Source: QHXN01 sp032162705 | Lineage (GTDB): Bacteria; Acidobacteriota; Blastocatellia; Pyrinomonadales; Pyrinomonadaceae | Length of the DNA: 64,000 nucleotides | Reading direction: 5' to 3' | NCBI GenBank assembly: GCA_032162705.1 | Contig: JAVRON010000103.1 | Coordinates: 8,228 to 72,227 of the forward strand | Part shown: piece by piece, positions 1 to 8,255 of the stretch | Position numbering within the stretch: the stretch's first letter is position 1 | Layout: the number at the start of each line of letters is the position of its first letter | Program-made: the position numbers and the translations under genes | Notes under the pieces: model-generated | Told to the model about the DNA's origin: nothing | Seen by the model: the letters and a program-made list of their open reading frames with translations, nothing else | Database searches by the model: none

Positions 1-343
1 GCCCAGAGACTTCCGGGTCGGCGAAGTAGAAATAGTTTTCGGGGTCGGCGGCGAGGAGTCGGTCAACGCGTTGTTTGAAAGATGAAAGAATTCTCTCCGT
101 CTGTCGAAGCAGTGCTTGGCTCTGCGGGTATGCACGCAGGAAGAGGAGGATTTCGTGAAAGCGTATGAGCGATGGCGCGTCCGCGAACTCACGCCGCGCG
201 GCCTCATTAAGCGCGCTTCCCAAGAGCACGCGAGCGCGCACGCCGTCAGGGCGCTTCAGCTCGTCGAGCCGTTCGAGTAGTTTTTCGAGCGTCGGTCGCG
301 GCACAAGGTTAGCACTCGCTTCAGGGTTTCGGACGGGCGGCAT
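1..343 (-). CDS. Partial hypothetical protein (3' end outside window)
   Basis: An open minus-strand frame runs from an ATG at 343 off the left edge, giving the first 114 codons. It begins MPPVRNPEASANLVPRPTLE and continues as a charged, leucine-rich, probably helical protein (for example EKLLERLDELKRPDG and QALLRQTERILSSFKQRV). Codon use is GC3-rich like its neighbours, which supports real coding. I recognise no family. No strong ribosome binding site precedes the ATG and the frame stays open upstream, so the start is uncertain. It lies downstream of the OmpA-like gene on the same strand, separated by a strong hairpin, and is probably a separate transcript. Confidence 0.6.
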   Translation of the reverse strand, partial: MPPVRNPEASANLVPRPTLEKLLERLDELKRPDGVRARVLLGSALNEAARREFADAPSLIRFHEILLFLRAYPQSQALLRQTERILSSFKQRVDRLLAADPENYFYFADPEVSG

Positions 344-410
344 AAAGAAGTACGGGCAGCCTTCAGTCTTCTGATGCAGCCCGCTTGAAAAGTATATCTT
401 GCCTGACCAG

Positions 411-465
411 ACGCAAATGAGAAAGCGAAGGCCGTTAACAGCGGTCTTCGCTTTCTCATTTGCGT
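411..465. terminator. Long perfect hairpin, candidate bidirectional terminator
   Basis: Perfect 20-bp arms (411-430 and 446-465, each an A/G-rich or C/T-rich stretch around ATGAGAAAGCGAAG) with a 15-nt loop. It lies between the stop of the OmpA-like gene (497) and the start of the partial gene at the left edge, both on the minus strand. It has no clear U-tract, so terminator function is inferred from stem strength and position. Confidence 0.5.
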
Positions 466-496
466 TCTGTCCGGTTCGATGTGTGAAACGGCCCGG

Positions 497-1525
497 CTAT
501 TTGGGTGTCGCGGCGGAAATCTTGGTGCCGTCGGCGGGCGTCCCCGTCAGTCCTTTGTTGACGAGCACGCGCACTTCGGCGCGTCGATTCTCTGTGCGAC
601 CCTCGCGCGTCGTGTTGTCGGCGAGCGGGTTCAACGCGCCATAGCCGAACGGCGTCAGTATCCGGCGCAGCGGAATCTGTTGGTTCTCGACGAGGTAGCG
701 CACGACCGACTCGGCGCGCTGCTGGCTGAGCTGGCGGTTAACGTTTTTGTCGCGCGACTCGTATGCGTAGCCCGTCACTTCGATAAGGAAGCCTTTGGCG
801 TTCTTGGCGTAGTCGGCGACCTTGTCAAGCGAAGCCTTCGAGTCGGGCGTGAGCACGGCGCTGCGCAACTTGAAGTTGATCTGGATACTCTGCTCGGGCG
901 TGTAATCGTCGAGCGAGTTGATGCGCTCGTTGGCGACCTGGACGCCCTTGACGGCGTGGTCGGCCTGCTCCTGCGCGGCGACCGCTCCGCCCGCCGCGGC
1001 GTTCGAGACTGCGGTCAGCTCGTCCAACTGACCCGACATGCGCTGCGTGTTCTGCTCGGTTTCGCCGATGCGACTTTCGGCCTGACCGACGCGCCCCTCG
1101 ACGGGCACGATGTTGGCTTCGAGCGTGCGCGCCGTGCGGAGGTCTGCCTCGCTGAACCTGATCTTGTCGGCGACGAGATTGCCGGAAGAGTCGCCGCTCC
1201 CCTCGACCTCGACGTTGAGGCCGCGCGTGATCGAGGTCAGCGCGAGCTTCGAGCCGCCGCCGAAGAAGCCGCCTTTCATCTTGACGTTCGTACGGTCGTT
1301 CAGTACCACCGTCGTCTGCGCGCCGCTCGCGTCCTGCACGACGAACGAGTCGGAATCGCGGCGGATGACCGCGCCTTTGAGCTTCGCCTTCTGACCCGAG
1401 GCCACGCTCGCGCGCGTGCCCGACGGCGTGGTGCTCGGATTGTCCTGTCCGAGCGCGGACGGCGCGAAGGCGAGCGCCAGCGCGCAGGTCGCTACGAAGC
1501 CGCGTAGAGTCTTTGAAGTCTTCAT
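497..1525 (-). CDS. OmpA family envelope protein with DUF5666-like N-terminal region
   Basis: 342-residue secreted protein. Residues 1-26 form a signal peptide (MKTSKTLRGFVATCALALAF, then SALGQ). Residues 45-125 resemble a small beta domain of the DUF5666 type (KAKLKGAVIRRDSDSFVVQD). Residues 140-205 are heptad-like and polar, probably a coiled coil. Residues 215-324 form an OmpA C-terminal peptidoglycan-binding domain (INFKLRSAVLTPDS, then LSQQRAESVVRYLVE, then EGRTENRRAEVRVL). It would tether the outer membrane or a periplasmic assembly to peptidoglycan. The start at 1525 is preceded by GGGAGAGGGATAAGATC; the frame extends 54 codons further upstream, but that part has no secretion signal. 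A long hairpin at 1711-1836 separates it from the amidohydrolase genes. Confidence 0.85.
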   Translation of the reverse strand: MKTSKTLRGFVATCALALAFAPSALGQDNPSTTPSGTRASVASGQKAKLKGAVIRRDSDSFVVQDASGAQTTVVLNDRTNVKMKGGFFGGGSKLALTSITRGLNVEVEGSGDSSGNLVADKIRFSEADLRTARTLEANIVPVEGRVGQAESRIGETEQNTQRMSGQLDELTAVSNAAAGGAVAAQEQADHAVKGVQVANERINSLDDYTPEQSIQINFKLRSAVLTPDSKASLDKVADYAKNAKGFLIEVTGYAYESRDKNVNRQLSQQRAESVVRYLVENQQIPLRRILTPFGYGALNPLADNTTREGRTENRRAEVRVLVNKGLTGTPADGTKISAATPK

Positions 1526-1710
1526 GATCTTATCCCTCTCCCTGTAACTATCGGAATTTGATTCACTGCGACCTTCCGGACAACGGCGTGAGTGCTTTGG
1601 CGAGGCGCTCTTATAAGACGATTGTCGGGGCAGTGACTTTTTTGTTCGGGAAACCATAGACCGAAACGCACCGCCGCGTGGTTGCAATTCGCTTGCGAGC
1701 AGGTTGCAAA

Positions 1711-1836
1711 AGGAAGTAGACAGTAGTCAGTAGACAGTAGCGCTCCGCGCCACGGGCGCAGCCGATGACTCCCTGCCGACTCGCCGAAGAAGGTTTTTCT
1801 ACTGACTACTGACTACTGACTACTGTCTACTTCCTA
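1711..1836. repeat. Intergenic long inverted repeat, arms of 7-bp units (AGTAGAC/AGTAGTC)
   Basis: The left arm 1711-1740 is built from AGTAGAC/AGTAGTC heptamers. The right arm (about 1799-1835) is the complement, with four CTACTGA/CTACTGT units. A loop of about 58 nt separates them. The outer end merges with the TAG stop of the amidohydrolase (1834-1836). It is one of a series of architecturally similar hairpins in this window. Confidence 0.8.
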
Positions 1837-3219
1837 TTTCCTATCTTTGAACTGATCGTTGAGAACGGTGTGGCGGCTGACGAGCGGAATCTGGCGGCCA
1901 CCGATGAAGAGGTAGCGTATGTGCGTACGGGCTTCGAGCATGTCGCCGTCGGTGACGACGAGGTTGGCGATCTTGCCCACGTCGATTGAGCCGACGCGGT
2001 CTGCGACGCCTAAGATTTGCGCCGGGTAGAGCGTGACGGACTTGAGCGCCTCTAACTTCGGCAGACCGTAAGCGGCGGCCATCCCTGCGTTGAAGGGGAG
2101 GTCGCGGACGTGCGCGCCCGAGTCGCCCGTCGAGATGCAGAAGCGCACGCCGGCGGCTTGAAGCTTCGCGGCGTTCTCAAAGAGCGAGTCGTACGGGTCG
2201 TCTTCCCTGAGCGGCATGTTCAGAACGCTGTCGAGGATGACGGGCACATTTCGCTCCTTCAAAACTTGCGCCGCCTTCCATGCTTCGCTGCCGCCGATGA
2301 TGACGGCCTTGAGCTTCATCTCGTCGGCAAAGCGCACGGAGGCGCGGATGTCTCGCTCGCGCTCGGCGCGGAAGATGACGGGGCGCTCGCCGCGCGTGTA
2401 GGGAACGAGCGCCGCAAGCCGTAAATCGGTCGGCGGGCGCGGCACGGACTTCGGGTCTTTCGCATAGGCATCCTGCGCGCGCCCGTAGGCTTCGGCGTCG
2501 CGCAGCAGCCGTCGGAGTTCATCGACGCGGCGGTCGCGCTGCGTGATGGCGTCCTGCGTGATGCCCTGCTGCGCGGCGAGGAAGGCCGCGAAGCCGCCAC
2601 CGCCGCCGACACGCGGGAACTCGATGACGAGCGCCGCCGTGGGGACGACGGCCATCTCGCGCGGGGTTGTGCCCGCGAGGTTGATGAAGGCGGCTTGGCC
2701 CGAGATTGTTCCGCCCGAAGGCATCGCGAGCGCAGAGGTCACGCCTTCGACGCGCGTCACGGCGATGTGCGAGCTGTGCGGGTTCACAGACCAGATGGCT
2801 GCGATGTTCGGATTCATCTCGCCGAGTTCCTGCGTGTCGGAGGTGGCATTGACGCTTGAGACTTCCGTCAGTCCCATGTTCGTCCCCAGGTCGATCATGC
2901 CGGGATAGACGATGAGGCCCCGCCCGTCTATCTCCTGCGCGCCCGCGGGCGCTGTGACGTTTGCGCCGACCGAAGCGATGCGACCATTGCTGATGACGAC
3001 TGTGCCGCCTTCGATGTCAGCGCCGCTGACGGTGACGATGCGCGCGTTGCGTATGACGTAAGTGGGCGCGGGCGTGTTCGTGAACTGCGGGTCGGGCTTG
3101 TCTGCGTCCTGCGCTCGGGCCATACGCGCGAGAGGGAGAGCGAAGGCCACGGCGACGAAGAGGATCGCGGCGAAGTACCGCGTCGTCTTCATCGAGGCCA
3201 AGAGTCTTGTCGTCTTCAT
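1834..3219 (-). CDS. Secreted amidohydrolase-family protein lacking the HxH motif
   Basis: 461 residues with a signal peptide (MKTTRYFAAILFVAVAFALPLARMARAQ). Amidohydrolase-superfamily features are the N-terminal beta sandwich (TYVIRNARIVTVSGADIEGG) and the C-terminal ALKSVTLYPAQILGVADRVG plus SIDVGKIANLVVTDGD, which are typical of imidazolonepropionase-like members. Where metal-dependent relatives have HxH after the first barrel strand (PGxIDxHxH), this protein reads PGMIDLGTNMG, so the metal ligands are absent. The ATG overlaps the stop of the upstream amidohydrolase as ATGA (3216-3219), indicating translational coupling. The start region is internally duplicated: MKTTRLLAS is followed by MKTTRYFA, so initiation could be at 3219 or 3192. 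It may be a catalytically dead partner of the upstream protein. Confidence 0.85.
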   Translation of the reverse strand: MKTTRLLASMKTTRYFAAILFVAVAFALPLARMARAQDADKPDPQFTNTPAPTYVIRNARIVTVSGADIEGGTVVISNGRIASVGANVTAPAGAQEIDGRGLIVYPGMIDLGTNMGLTEVSSVNATSDTQELGEMNPNIAAIWSVNPHSSHIAVTRVEGVTSALAMPSGGTISGQAAFINLAGTTPREMAVVPTAALVIEFPRVGGGGGFAAFLAAQQGITQDAITQRDRRVDELRRLLRDAEAYGRAQDAYAKDPKSVPRPPTDLRLAALVPYTRGERPVIFRAERERDIRASVRFADEMKLKAVIIGGSEAWKAAQVLKERNVPVILDSVLNMPLREDDPYDSLFENAAKLQAAGVRFCISTGDSGAHVRDLPFNAGMAAAYGLPKLEALKSVTLYPAQILGVADRVGSIDVGKIANLVVTDGDMLEARTHIRYLFIGGRQIPLVSRHTVLNDQFKDRK

Positions 3220-4679
3220 CGCTGGTTATCCTCCTGCGCGTCCTGTACATCGTCATCATCGGTGTAAGCGCGTCGGATGGCGGCGGGCGGGCGCGGCGGC
3301 GTGCCGCCTTGCGCGGGCGCGCGGTTCGACTCCGCCTGCTCTAAAGCCTTGCGCTCGGCTTCGAGGGCGGGGCGGCGCGCAATGTCTGCCTGCCGGTCGA
3401 AGAGAAGCTCGCCGTCAACAAAAGTCAGGTCGGGGTGCGCGTAGACCGAGAAGGGGTGCGCGCTCCAGACGACAAGGTCTGCGTCCTTGCCCACGTCGAT
3501 TGAGCCTGTGCGCTTGTCGATGCCGAGTTGGATGGCCGGGTTCAAGGTGACGAGCTTGAGCGCCTCTTCTTCCGTGAGACCGCCGTAGCGCATGGTCTTC
3601 GCGGCCTCGATGTTGAGGCGGCGCGCACGCTCGTCGGAGTCGGAGTTGACGGAGGTGACGATGCCGTGGCGCGTCAGGATGGCAGCGTTGTACGGGATGG
3701 CGTCGTATGCCTCCATCTTGTAGCCCCAGAAGTCCGTGAAGGTCGAAGCCATCCCGCCGTGGCGCGCGATCTCGTCTGCAACCTTGTAGCCTTCCAGGAC
3801 GTGCTGGAACGTCCTGACCTTAAAGCCGAACTCATCGGCCACATTGATGAGCATCAGGATTTCGTCGGCACGATAGCAGTGCGAGTGAACAAAGCGCTTG
3901 CCCTCCAAGACCTCGACGAGCGGGTCAAGCTCAAGGTCGCGGCGCGGCGGAATCACATTCTTCTCGCCGCGTGCGGTGGCGGCGCGATAGTCGTCCCAGT
4001 CGCGCTTGTAATCACGAGCACGCGTGAAGGCGTCGCGGATGGTCTCTTCGACGCCCATGCGTGTCGCGGGGTAGCGTGGTGCAAGTCCGGGGATGTTGAA
4101 GTTCGAGCGCTTCGGGTTCTCGCCGAGCGCGAACTTGATGCCGGGCGGAGCGCCGGGAACGGGGAAGTCCGCCGCCGGATGGCCCCATTTGAGCTTGACT
4201 GTCGTGCTGAGTCCCCCGATTGCATTGCACGAGCCGTGCAGAAGGAGCGCAGCGGTCGTGCCGCCCGCAAGCTCTCGATAGATGTTGACGGCCGTCGGGT
4301 TGAGGATGTCACGCGTCGTCACCATCGAGGTGACGGAGCGCGTGCATTCGTTGACCGAGCCGTCCATCATCGAGTGCGAGTGCGCGTCGATGATGCCGGG
4401 CAAGATGAAGCGTCCCGCGGCGTCGATGACGCGCGCGCCGTCGGGCGCTTTCAAGTTCTGTCCGACGGCGGCGATCTTCCCCGCGCGGATTAAAACGTCT
4501 GTGGCGGGAAGCGTCCCGTGCGAGACGGTCAGCACCGTGGCGTTGCGTATGAGCGTGTCCTGCGCCGCCGCCGCCGCGCCGCCCGCGCGCGCCTGGGGCC
4601 CCGCGCCGCCACGTGTCTGAGCCGATGCGGCCATACACGCCGCAAGGAAACATATCGCGAGTGTCAAAAGTCTCTTCAT
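3216..4679 (-). CDS. Secreted metal-dependent amidohydrolase
   Basis: 487 residues. The signal peptide is MKRLLTLAICFLAACMAASAQ, followed by a Gly/Ala-rich linker. The metal-binding HxH is present (PGIIDAHSHSMMDG), as are later histidines (RFVHSHCYRADE) and an Asp-containing loop (TSVNSDSDERARRL). The C-terminus has the usual LVTLNPAIQLGIDKRTGSIDVGKDADLVVW signature, so it should be a hydrolase acting on a C-N bond in the periplasm; the substrate is unknown. It is the only one of the three tandem paralogues with the full metal site. The downstream paralogue overlaps it by 4 bp. A long inverted repeat lies upstream at 4691-4771. Confidence 0.88.
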   Translation of the reverse strand: MKRLLTLAICFLAACMAASAQTRGGAGPQARAGGAAAAAQDTLIRNATVLTVSHGTLPATDVLIRAGKIAAVGQNLKAPDGARVIDAAGRFILPGIIDAHSHSMMDGSVNECTRSVTSMVTTRDILNPTAVNIYRELAGGTTAALLLHGSCNAIGGLSTTVKLKWGHPAADFPVPGAPPGIKFALGENPKRSNFNIPGLAPRYPATRMGVEETIRDAFTRARDYKRDWDDYRAATARGEKNVIPPRRDLELDPLVEVLEGKRFVHSHCYRADEILMLINVADEFGFKVRTFQHVLEGYKVADEIARHGGMASTFTDFWGYKMEAYDAIPYNAAILTRHGIVTSVNSDSDERARRLNIEAAKTMRYGGLTEEEALKLVTLNPAIQLGIDKRTGSIDVGKDADLVVWSAHPFSVYAHPDLTFVDGELLFDRQADIARRPALEAERKALEQAESNRAPAQGGTPPRPPAAIRRAYTDDDDVQDAQEDNQR

Positions 4680-4690
4680 ACTTTTCTCCG

Positions 4691-4771
4691 AAAGCAGTGA
4701 CGAGTGACAAGTGACGAGTTGAAGACAGTTCTTATCTTGTCACTCGTCACTTCTCACTCGTCACTGCTTTT
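4691..4771. repeat. Intergenic long inverted repeat, arms of 7-bp units (AGTGACG/AGTGACA)
   Basis: The left arm 4691-4718 is AAAGC followed by AGTGACG, AGTGACA and AGTGACG units. The right arm 4744-4771 is its near-perfect complement. It fills the gap between the TAA stop of the upstream gene (4772-4774) and the next start (4679). Confidence 0.8.
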
Positions 4772-6904
4772 TTATGGTGTGCGCGTGCCGCTGAAAGGTA
4801 CAGCGCCGTGCGGCGTCGTGACCGAGCCGCTCATCTGGTTGCCGCTCGCGGTTCCCTCATAGGTCAGGCCGACGCTCTGGCCGCCGAAGTTGACCGTCGT
4901 CGAGAAGCGGAACGAGTCGCCGTTGACCGTGCCTTCGCTGATGTCGTTCGCGCCGAAGCGCGAGTTCTCAAGACGACCCGATAGCCGTTCGCCCTGCTGT
5001 TCGAGCGTGAGCGTTGAAATGATCTCCTGCGGGCCGATGGTCGAGGTGAGCGTCCACGTTCCGGAGAGACTGGCGGCTCCTGCGGCGGGCGGTGTCGCAC
5101 CTCCTGCGGCGGCTGGTGGTCGAGTCGCCGCGGGTGGCGGCGTGCCTGCTTGCGGCGTTGCGCCTGCTTGCGGCGTCGGGACTCCGGCGGGCGGGCCTCC
5201 TCCGGCGCGCGTCCCCGTGAACGTGCCGTTGCCGCGCCCGACGACCTGGACTGTGCCGCGCATCTCGCCTCCGGCGATGGTGCCGTTGAAGATGGCATCG
5301 GTCGTCTGGCTCGCGGGCGCGGGCAGCGTGATGGGCACGGTGAAGCTTATATCCGCGCCGTTGACCGTGCCGTTGGCGATTGAGCCGGAGCCGAGCTGTC
5401 CCTGGAGCGAGCCTGTCAGGCGCTCGCCCTGCTGCTGCAAGTTGAGCGTGACGCCGAACTCCTGCTTCTCGTTGGCCGAGCCGCCGAGGTTGATGTTGAG
5501 CGTCCAAGTCCCCGAAGCGCTCGCGCCGCCCGTACCGGTTGCGGCGGGGCGAAGCTCGACGGGGCGACCATCGATGAAGACGTGTGCGATGCGACGGTCA
5601 CGCGCGAACAGGTCTCCGCGAGTGATGGTGAGGTTGGCGATCTTGCCGACCTCGATTGAGCCGAGCTGGTTCGAGACGCCGAGAATCTCCGCGGGTCGCA
5701 AAGTCAACGCGCGCACGGCGTCGTCGCGTGAGAGGCCGGCGTCAACGGCCTTCGCGGCGTTCGAGAGGAAGTCGGACATCGTGTTCATGCCGCCCGATTG
5801 AAAGGCGAAGCGGACGCCCGCGGCGGCGAGGCGGCCTGCGGTCTTCGGCGCTTCGACCCTCTCGCGCAGCACGCGCAGAGGCTCCGGGTCTGCTTCGGGC
5901 GAGGCGGCTGCGGCACGTCGTGGGAAGTTCAGAGAGAGCAGGACGGGGACGCCAGCCGCCTTCAGACGTGCGGCCACGCGGTCTGCCTCCTGCCCGCCGT
6001 TGATGACCAGAAGCAGATTGAACTCCTGCGCGAGATCGAGTGCGCGCTCAATCTCTCGCTCGTGGTCGGCCTGCATCACGATGGGAACCTGTCGGGCAAG
6101 CACGGGCAGAAGGGCGGCGAGCGACTTGTCCTGCTCCGGGCGTCGAAGGCCGCGCGGGTTGCGCTCATAGATTTCGTTTGCCTCGCGGAAGCGCCGCGCG
6201 TCGAGAAGCATCTGCCGGACGGAAGAGAAGACGCCCATCAAAGAGCCGGGATACTGCCCGCCGCCGATGGGGTTGAGTCCCACGTAGAGCGCGACGGGCG
6301 AGCGCACGATCATCTGCTGCGGCGAGTCGCCCGCGAGATTGATGATGGCCGACTGGCCTAGAAAGACGTTGCCGCGCGGCGCGGTCTGCGCGGCGGTGAT
6401 GCCCGAGTTGCGCGCGGCCTCGATCTCCGTGCCGCCCGGTCGGATGATGTCGGCGGCGAGAATTTCGGGCTGGAGGCCGGGCAGTTGCGTCGAGTTTGGA
6501 GAGGTGGCCGAGGGCGCTGTCTGGCCGAAGAGTCCGGCGAATCCACCTCCGCCGACGCCCTGTCCAGCGCCGGGCGTCGGCGTCGGGCGAGGGATGCCGA
6601 GCGTGGTGCTTGAGTCGATGAGGCCGGGATAAACGTTCAGCCCTGTGCCGTCAATCGTGCGCGCGTCGGGCGGCGCGTTGACGCTTGCGCCGACGGCGGC
6701 GATGAGGCCGTCGCGGATGACGATTGTCCCGCGCTCGATTACGGGGCCCGAGACGGTGATGATGCGCGCGTTGGTGATGGCGTAGACATCCACGCCGCCG
6801 CCCGGACGACTGCGTTGCGCGCCCGCGTGTGTCGTCCAGAGCGCGGCGCAGAGAAGCACGGCGGCCACGACGGTCGCGAGAATTCTTTTCTGGGAGTGTC
6901 GCAT
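4772..6904 (-). CDS. Amidohydrolase-like protein with two C-terminal beta repeats, HxH absent
   Basis: 710 residues. Residues 1-30 form a signal peptide (MRHSQKRILATVVAAVLLCA). Residues 35 to about 455 are amidohydrolase-like (ITNARIITVSGPVIERG, and RALTLRPAEILGVSNQLG plus SIEVGKIANLTI near the end). The metal motif is replaced by PGLIDSSTTLG, so hydrolase activity is doubtful. Residues about 465-710 are two copies of a roughly 95-residue lipocalin-like beta domain, each starting SGTW and containing LxxQQGERLxGxL and ending FxGTR. They are joined by a Pro/Ala/Gly linker with PQAGATPQAGTPPPAATRPP. The domain may bind a ligand or surface; that is inference. It is first of the three-paralogue set in transcription order. 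Confidence 0.82.
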   Translation of the reverse strand: MRHSQKRILATVVAAVLLCAALWTTHAGAQRSRPGGGVDVYAITNARIITVSGPVIERGTIVIRDGLIAAVGASVNAPPDARTIDGTGLNVYPGLIDSSTTLGIPRPTPTPGAGQGVGGGGFAGLFGQTAPSATSPNSTQLPGLQPEILAADIIRPGGTEIEAARNSGITAAQTAPRGNVFLGQSAIINLAGDSPQQMIVRSPVALYVGLNPIGGGQYPGSLMGVFSSVRQMLLDARRFREANEIYERNPRGLRRPEQDKSLAALLPVLARQVPIVMQADHEREIERALDLAQEFNLLLVINGGQEADRVAARLKAAGVPVLLSLNFPRRAAAASPEADPEPLRVLRERVEAPKTAGRLAAAGVRFAFQSGGMNTMSDFLSNAAKAVDAGLSRDDAVRALTLRPAEILGVSNQLGSIEVGKIANLTITRGDLFARDRRIAHVFIDGRPVELRPAATGTGGASASGTWTLNINLGGSANEKQEFGVTLNLQQQGERLTGSLQGQLGSGSIANGTVNGADISFTVPITLPAPASQTTDAIFNGTIAGGEMRGTVQVVGRGNGTFTGTRAGGGPPAGVPTPQAGATPQAGTPPPAATRPPAAAGGATPPAAGAASLSGTWTLTSTIGPQEIISTLTLEQQGERLSGRLENSRFGANDISEGTVNGDSFRFSTTVNFGGQSVGLTYEGTASGNQMSGSVTTPHGAVPFSGTRTP

Positions 6905-7213
6905 AAGGTAGTTTCCTGCCGAGAGACGGAAGCAGCCGGCGTGCCCCTACTGGGCCTGTCCCACAGGCCGGGAGAAGAGCACGCGCCGAATTTTGACGTT
7001 TAAGACTCGGAAGTTGCGCGCCGCCCAAGAAAGGCTTCTTCACCCCGCCGGAGTAAGGCCGTACGTTTCGAGCGGGGAAGTATTCTTTGGCCGGGCGCGC
7101 GTCCTGCTAACGAGAGCAGAGGGGGAAAAGTTTCAGCCGCAGAGCGGCCCGCGCCGTTCGAGTTCTTCGGACGACTTCGACGTTCGGGCGTCGGCTCGGC
7201 CAGGCATATAACC
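6905..7213. other. Non-coding gap upstream of the first amidohydrolase gene
   Basis: No convincing gene. A minus-strand open frame here (7000-7263) is Arg/Pro/Ala-rich, lacks a ribosome binding site and runs into the hairpin at 7214-7372, so I treat it as chance. The promoter of the amidohydrolase set should lie here, but I cannot place it. Confidence 0.4.
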
Positions 7214-7372
7214 GCCGCACACACAGGTGACACGCAGACCCTACAGAGAATTTGAGATTCCAAATTCGAGATTTCAAAGATTCCAAACTTGAGACTTCAA
7301 AGATTTCAAACTTGAGACTTCAAATCTCGAATCCTCTGTAGGGTCTGCGTCTCCTGCGTGTCTGCGGTGGCT
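7214..7372. repeat. Inverted repeat with AT-rich, internally repetitive core
   Basis: Perfect 17-bp arms ACGCAGACCCTACAGAG (7232-7248) and its complement (7334-7350), with an imperfect extension outward based on ACGCAG units. The core is made of near-repeats such as TTTCAAAGATTCCAAACTTG and ACTTCAAAGATTTCAAAC. It lies 3' of the BON gene (stop at 7414) and is much more AT-rich than the surroundings. Confidence 0.75.
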
Positions 7373-7413
7373 AGATGGTCAAACACGTGCCGGGCCTGAG
7401 CCTGTGGAAGAAG

Positions 7414-7965
7414 TCAGCCCTTCTTGTTGGCGTTGGCAGCGGCGGCGTGCGTGTTCGCGTTCGCGTTCGCGGCGTTCTTGTTCCCGCTGGTGTCGGCCTT
7501 GACTTCGAGCTTGTCAACGACCTTGGTCGCGCCATCGACGTGTGCGGCCTTCTCGGCCTTGGCCTTCTGGTCGGCGCTGGCGACCGTGCCGCGCAGCGTC
7601 ACGACCTTATCGTTCACGTCCACATAGATGGTCGAGTCGCGCAGGTCGTTGACGATGGCGAGCGCACCGCGCACCTTGAAGTGAATCCAGCCGTCTTCGA
7701 GGCCCGCGCCGATTGACTCGTTCTTGTTCTTCGCCTCGGCCTTGTAGCTGTTCTCGTTCTTGTTGTACTCCTCGCGCGACATGTTCCAGTTCGTCGCATG
7801 CGAGTTGGCATTCGCGTTAACGTTCGTGTTCGTGTTCACGACGGCGTTCGTGTTGACGGCGCGATTGGTGTTCACACTGACGTTCGTGTTGTCGTCGCTG
7901 CTACAGGCGGCGGCAAGGCTCAACGCCGCGACGGCGATAACGGCTAGAAGCGTTTTACTTCTCAT
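7414..7965 (-). CDS. BON-domain lipoprotein with Asn-rich repeats
   Basis: 183 residues. It has a lipoprotein signal (MRSKTLLAVIAVAALSLAAAC, lipobox LAAAC), so it is probably membrane anchored. Residues 25-55 are low-complexity VNTN-type repeats (VNTNRAVNTNAVVNTNTNVN). Residues about 85-150 form one BON domain (WIHFKVRGALAIVNDL, STIYVDVNDKVVTLRGTVAS, AHVDGATKVVDKLEVK). BON domains bind phospholipid or envelope surfaces, as in OsmY. The C-terminus is again Asn/Ala-rich. The Asn repeats resemble spacer regions that hold a domain away from the membrane. It seems monocistronic, with hairpins on both sides. Confidence 0.85.
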   Translation of the reverse strand: MRSKTLLAVIAVAALSLAAACSSDDNTNVSVNTNRAVNTNAVVNTNTNVNANANSHATNWNMSREEYNKNENSYKAEAKNKNESIGAGLEDGWIHFKVRGALAIVNDLRDSTIYVDVNDKVVTLRGTVASADQKAKAEKAAHVDGATKVVDKLEVKADTSGNKNAANANANTHAAAANANKKG

Positions 7966-8079
7966 ATTTTCTCCTGGGACTTCGCCCGTTTAGGTTGACC
8001 GGGGGCCCACGCAAGACGCCCGTCGGAGCCACGCCTCGGCGGACGGCGGCCCCTCGAAAAGCTTCGGACGGCTGTATTG

Positions 8080-8108
8080 GGCGTTAAGACTGGCGCAATC
8101 TTAACGCC
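8080..8108. promoter_or_regulatory. Perfect palindrome upstream of the BON lipoprotein gene
   Basis: GGCGTTAAGA (8080-8089) is repeated inverted as TCTTAACGCC (8099-8108) with a 9-nt spacer, 115 bp upstream of the BON gene start on the minus strand. It could be an operator or a structured 5' UTR; nothing identifies the factor. Confidence 0.35.
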
Positions 8109-8134
8109 GGAGGCGCGGGCGGGACAAGGGGAAA

Positions 8135-8253
8135 AGTAGAGGTCAGAGGTTAGAGGTTAGAGGTTAGTAGTTGGGCTATCACCGATGTTGAAGGTTAACT
8201 GACAAGCGTTCTTCGCTAACCTCTGACCTCTGACCTCTAACCTCCGACCTCTC
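8135..8253. repeat. Intergenic long inverted repeat, arms of 7-bp units (GAGGTTA/GAGGTCA)
   Basis: The left arm 8135-8167 contains three GAGGTTA and one GAGGTCA heptamers. The right arm 8216-8253 is the complement. It sits immediately 3' of the YggX-like gene (stop codon 8256-8258 on the minus strand). Confidence 0.8.
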
Positions 8254-8255
8254 TT

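Noticed and set aside
479..1507. Long plus-strand frame (342 codons) opposite the OmpA-like gene
   Set aside because: It is antisense to a gene with a signal peptide and clear OmpA domain. Its sequence is Arg/Val/Asp-rich shadow typical of high-GC DNA.
7000..7263. 87-codon minus-strand frame between the BON and amidohydrolase genes
   Set aside because: No ribosome binding site, Arg/Pro-rich and overlaps an inverted repeat.
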